Source: Scleromitrula shiraiana
Taxonomy: Eukaryota > Ascomycota > Leotiomycetes > Helotiales > Sclerotiniaceae
DNA length: 64,000 nt
Assembly: GCA_028455995.1 (NCBI GenBank)
Contig: JABELC010000002.1
Coordinates: 3,348,001 to 3,412,000, forward strand
Reading direction: 5' to 3'
The translations under genes were made by a program, and so were the position numbers. Positions within the stretch are counted from its first letter, which is position 1. Each line of letters opens with the position of its first letter. The notes beneath the pieces were generated by a model. It made no database searches and was not told the origin of the DNA. It saw only the letters and a program-made list of their open reading frames with translations. Below, piece after piece: positions 58,872 through 64,000 of the stretch.

Positions 58872-59440
58872 TGTAACGATTGAAGAGTAGTGATCTGATC
58901 ACAATCTCTGATGAGCCTTTGGCCAACATCATATTTATACACATTTAGAGTTATGGTTCTCGACATCTTAAATCCCCTCGTACACCTGTTCTTGTGAAGA
59001 GCTTGGCAACCTTGGCCATATATATACACAAGATCACTCCCTTCTCTGTCGGGAAGTTGCAGATTGAATACCGAAGTACCAAGCCCGGCATGTAGTAAGT
59101 CGAGGAGTTGACTGCGGGCGACGAGCGTCCATTTGGCAGGTTACATGAGGTATAGTGTAAGATACCTGCCATATTGGGTGAAAGGTGGAGGTTCCAAGAA
59201 AAATTAATGATCGCGCAACGCCAAGTCACCTATTGTAGTATGTATATAGAGCATAAAAACCATCGATAACAATACTTATTTTGAAATGATACCATTACGC
59301 AAATATGTCTATGTCTTATCAGTAAGTAGAAAGTATTTCTAGAGTTCTTGCCGGCTTGACAGATAAGAAGTTAATTTCTACTTCCGAGTTAGCCTGGGTG
59401 ATCCATCAAAGACTATAATATAGAATTTCTTTCGAGGTAT
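58872..59440. other. Carboxypeptidase promoter and transition to AT block
   Basis: Ordinary-composition DNA with the promoter of the M14 gene. A 92-codon minus frame (58951-59229) is unrecognised and lies where the promoter should be; I do not call it. Composition falls sharply after about 59440. Confidence 0.5.
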
Positions 59441-62400
59441 ATACAAAAGATATATCATGATAGATGATAATAATAATAATAATAATAATAACAATTATAA
59501 ATTATTTATTACAATGATTTACAAGTTGTATTTAAACGAATTTTTAACACGGTAAACTTATATTACTATATCTTTTTATATGAATTATAATATCTTCAAG
59601 TTTATTCAATCAAATTAAAATTGAAACACTTATAAAATAAATGAATTCTTTTGAAATCGTTAATTTTGTATAAATAATTTTTTATATCAATATAAATAAA
59701 TTAATCAATTATTTATGAAATTATTTAAAATTTTAAATATGAATTATTTTTATATTGATATATTTACTATCAATAATTGAAACTCAAATGAAAATTTTAA
59801 AATTTAATTAAATATAAAATAAAAATCATCTTAATATACTAATTTAATTTTCATTTAATTTAAATTAAATAAATTGTTATTTCAAAAATTAATAAAAATA
59901 TCTTTAAATATAAAAAGAAAGTCAAAATATTTTTTCACTTTGATTTTTAATAATATTATATTGAATTGTGAAATATAATATTTATATTAGATAAGAAAAG
60001 TTTTTCTACATATTCAAATATATCTTTATTATCTTTTAATATAAAATATTTAAAAAATTAAAAATAAATTTAGATCAAAATATTAAATATTAAATTACAT
60101 AATATTGTATAATAATATTATAAATTTATCAAGAAATATTTTAATTAAAAATATATATAATTATATACTGACTAATTAAAACAATTACAATAATACTAAT
60201 CATATTTTAATTAAAGCAATATTAATCGATTTATTTATATTAATATAAAAAATAATTTATATAAAATTATGAATTTTGAGATTACTCAACAATTTTATAT
60301 ATATTTCAATTTTAATTTAATCAAGTACATTTATGAAACTATTCATTATACTTTTAAATAAAAAACTCTATACATTTATTCAATAAAAAAATTATAAAAT
60401 ATCGATAAAAACATATTATTATTATTAGTATTAAAACTCACTATATTTATCAATATATTTCAATTTAAATATGCTAGAAACTTAAAATTAATAATATCTA
60501 ATCGTAGATACAATAAAATTAAATAATAACTAGATCTTATTTAATTCACTCAAACAATTTAAGATCATTATAAAAAAATATAAACTTTATAAATCAATTG
60601 AAAGTTTCTTATTTTTTAAATTTAAAAAGTATATATTGATACTAGTGGTTAGTTTAATAAATTGTATATTAAAGTTTTTATTAATCTTATATAATAATTA
60701 ATAATAAATTAAGTTTTGAGTACATAAAATAATGTATAAAAAAGATTTTATTCAAACTAAATTAAATGTTTTTTATATTGATTTTATCTATTTAACAAAT
60801 TTTTAATTATAAATTTTATTTTAAAAATATAGAATTTTATTTTAAAACAAGTTAATTTATCAAAAAGTAAAAATAAATGAATAAAACATTTAAATTTTAT
60901 CGAAGTTTTTAAAAAACAATAATAAATAAATAAAGCTTTTAAATGTTATCGAAATTTTTACAAAATATATAAAGAAAATAATAGATTTTGAAAAAACATC
61001 ATAATTTAAATCCATAAATAATAATCAATTATAATTTCATAAATTACTAATTTTAAAACATTTTAAAAAGTATCAAAAATAAAATTTTAAATTTTAAAAG
61101 TTTTTGAATTTTTGTAAAATTAATTACAATTACTATATTTTGTATTATATTTGAAAATAAAGATATTAAAAGTCTGATAATTATTTTTATAATAAAATCA
61201 TTAAATAAAAATATCAGTATAGTTATCATAAAAGATTACATATTAGATTTTTTATGACGAAATAAATAATTTAAAATAAAATATTTTTATTTTTAATTCA
61301 TCTAAGTAAATAAATTTAAATTTAAATTAATTCTTTATGAAGTTTTTATTATTAATTTTGATAATTTAGAAAAATATAAAAACATTTAAAAATATCTAAT
61401 CAGAATGTATTTATTTGATCTGAAAATATAAACATTACAAAAAAATATATATAATAAAACATCATAATCATAAAATTCAAAATATAATTAAAATTCAAAA
61501 AACTATATTTTGATATATATTAAAGTTTATTTAAAAATTATTTGAAGACATTTTTACAACAAAAAAGTTAATCTCAAAATTTAAAAGTATTCAAATTTTG
61601 ATTTTAATTTTATATTATATATTGATTTTAGTTAAATTGTTTCATTATTATTAAAGTTATTCATTATATATTATAATGTATATTGTTAATTATATTTAGA
61701 TTTTAATAAAAACTTCTTTAAATTATTTTATAATTTAGATTATATAGAATTAAATATTATTTTACATCAACATAATAAATTATTAATTTATAATATATAT
61801 AACAAAAAACAATAAAAGATAAAATGGATATATATTTAATTGGATTTTGTATTTTTTTCTTAATTAATCTTAAAATATATATCTTAAATAGTCTTAAGAT
61901 CTATTATATTTAATTAGGAGATTTTTTTAATTTTGTTAATATACATTGATTTATTAAAGAAATCGAATCTAATAATTTTAAAAAAAGCTTTTTTAAATTT
62001 TGAATAAAAAAGAAAAGTTTTTTAATTTTCTTTTTATAAAAAAATGAATATTAAAGATTGATGAATACTTTTCAAAATATATTTAAATTCATTATAATAT
62101 TTTATTTAAAAAATAATTTTTTATTTTATAATAATTTAATATTAAAATAATGAATTGATAATTTTATTAATTCAAAATGGATAAATTTAATTAAATTTTT
62201 ATTATTTATTTAAAAAATTAAAAGTTTTTAAAATAACTTGAATATTCAATATTAGAAATAAATTATCAAACTTTTCAATCAAATAATAATAAAATTATAA
62301 TTTCAATTAATATTTTTATTAAAAGATTTATATTCTATTAAAAAATCTATATTTTGAATAATAAATTTATATTTATATTAATAAATTTATATTTTAATTA

Positions 62401-64000
62401 ATAAATTTGATTTTTTATTATAATATTAATAAAATCATAAATAACTAAAAGAAATTTAAAAATTTAGAAATTCAAAAATTCCAAAAAAAAATAATATTAA
62501 AAAAAGATTTTACAGCTATAAAAATAAATATTTTTTATTAATTTGAAAAGTTAAATATATTCATTAAAGTTTTTATTTGAAAAATAGAAAGTTTAAACTT
62601 ACTATAAAAATAGTAATATATATTAATAAAAAATAAATAAATAACAATATAAATTTCAAATATTAATTAAATATATAAATTTTAATTATTGATTTTCAAA
62701 AAAAATAGAAATATTTTTATGATATTTATTTCTTATTTTTTTAAAAGAGATAAACATTAAATAAAATTAAAAAGTATAATTAAATTTATTATTATTAAAA
62801 TTTTAAATTATTTATATAATTATATTTAGATCAAATATCTAAAATTTAAATTCATTATTTAAATTATTATTTAAAAAATTTTTAAATATATTTTTAAAAA
62901 AAATTTGTAATTTATTTAACTTTATTTAAATTAGAGTATTCAAAAGAAAATTTCAATATCATTTTTATATTAAATTTATTATTATTATATATAAAGTAAA
63001 TATTATCATTAATTTATAAATATAATTAAATCAAAATCAAATTTATCTTTTTGAATTTATGAAAACAAATTAATTATAAAAAATATTATTAAATGTTGAT
63101 TTAATAAATTAATTAAACTTTTTTTTAATATAATCAATATATAATAATTTTAATAATTTTTTATATTATATAATTATTAATTAATTTTAAATTAATTAGA
63201 ATAATATTAAAAAAATTATTTTGAAATTAAATTAAATTATTTATTAAATATATATATTTGATTAGAAAAGTTAATTATTATTAATTTTGTTTTCAAAATA
63301 TAGAATTTTCTTATAAAAATTATAAATGAAAATAAAAATAATAAAAAATAATTGAAGGGTTTATATTTTATTGACATTTTTAAAAAACATATAAAAAGAA
63401 AATAATATTATTATTAAAAATTATTATATTTTAAATAACAAATTTATAATTTATTATAAAATTTTAGATCATCAATTTTTAAAATATTACAAAAAATATT
63501 AAAATAACATTATAAAATTTAATTAAAATTAAAATTACAATTATATTAATCTAAATTAATATGAAATTGATTTAAGTATTTGTTTTAATTTTTTTTAATT
63601 TTATTTTAATTAATATATTTTAAATAAATATTTTTAGAAATAATAATAATATCAAATAAATTAATATAATAATCAATGATAAAAGGTTTTTTAAAAACAA
63701 AAAAAATAATTTTAATAGATAAATTTTAATTTATTTTGATTTAAATTTTTTATTTATTATTTTTATTAAAAATTTGAATATATATTTAGTATTGTTTTTA
63801 AAAATAAAAATATTTTAATTTTAATTATTATTTTAATTATAAAATCATTTAATAAAATTTTTATTATTACTAAAATAAAAACTGATATATTAAGATCTTT
63901 TATAAATAAATAATTAATTTGAAAAAAAATTAAAATATTTTAATCTACTTAAGAAAAAAAGTATATTTTAAAATGATCTTTTATAAAATATCAATTATTA
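59441..64000. repeat. Extreme AT-rich block (RIP-like relic or centromere edge)
   Basis: About 4.5 kb of almost pure A+T. Hand counts: 4 G+C in 60 bases at 60061-60120 and again 4 in 60 at 62401-62460, against 24 of 60 at 1561-1620 within a gene. It starts near an (ATA)n run (59467-59492), has no open frame longer than 60 codons, no GC-rich island and continues past the window end. Such tracts in filamentous ascomycetes are usually transposons destroyed by repeat-induced point mutation, or centromeric DNA. I could not identify the original element, and no telomere repeat is seen. Confidence 0.9.

Noticed and set aside
58951..59229. 92-codon minus-strand frame next to the AT block
   Set aside because: Occupies the carboxypeptidase promoter, lacks any family resemblance.
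59441..64000. Mitochondrial DNA insertion as origin of the AT block
   Set aside because: No conserved mitochondrial gene fragment or open frame could be seen, although a search would be decisive.

Overview
The window is nuclear DNA of a filamentous ascomycete. The genes are protein-coding with short introns (about 42-70 nt, mostly GTANGT donors, CTAAC-type branch points and YAG acceptors). They encode fungal housekeeping families (FET3/FTR1, Rpt6, CENP-C/Mif2, Nic96, RNase H2A, Vnx1) and fungal-only families (bZIP-DUF3425, Sfl1-type HSF). The spacers are A+T-rich with many microsatellites, and the last 4.5 kb is an extreme AT block. Protein character suggests Leotiomycetes, perhaps a Botrytis/Sclerotinia relative; that placement is inference.

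Layout: 0.3-5 kb holds a divergent high-affinity iron uptake pair, multicopper ferroxidase FET3 (minus) and iron permease FTR1 (plus). Their shared promoter carries GATA sites of the siderophore-repressor (SreA/SRE/Urbs1) type. 5.7-11 kb holds COG8 (Golgi tether), a divergent cytosine-deaminase-like amidohydrolase and a TLC-domain membrane protein. 11.4-16.7 kb holds a Cys-rich PLAC8 protein with an apparent frame break, a PP2C phosphatase with a probable mitochondrial presequence, and a fructosamine kinase. 17.4-25.1 kb is a tandem of three nuclear-function genes: CENP-C/Mif2, RNase H2 subunit A and Nic96/Nup93 with an FG-rich N-terminus. 26.4-33.5 kb holds a bZIP-DUF3425 regulator, an FGGY (ribulokinase-like) sugar kinase and proteasome ATPase Rpt6. 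35.9-43.7 kb holds a Vnx1-type cation/H+ antiporter, an NAD(P)-dependent reductase and an F-box protein. 46-58.9 kb holds an Sfl1-like HSF-domain factor, a DCAF4/WDR21-like WD40 protein, a small ABM-fold protein, a 1253-residue WD40 protein with a SUMO-interacting motif, and a secreted M14 carboxypeptidase. From about 59.45 kb to the end there is an AT-rich, ORF-free block (single 60-base lines as low as 7% G+C). It continues past the window and is a candidate for a RIP-degraded transposon tract or the edge of an AT-rich centromere.

The only evident functional unit is FET3-FTR1, whose products form one plasma-membrane complex. Other neighbours look like ordinary independent genes. I saw no tRNA, rRNA, CRISPR array or intact transposon. 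Exon boundaries were derived by hand from splice signals and reading-frame continuity; they are models, not transcript-supported.
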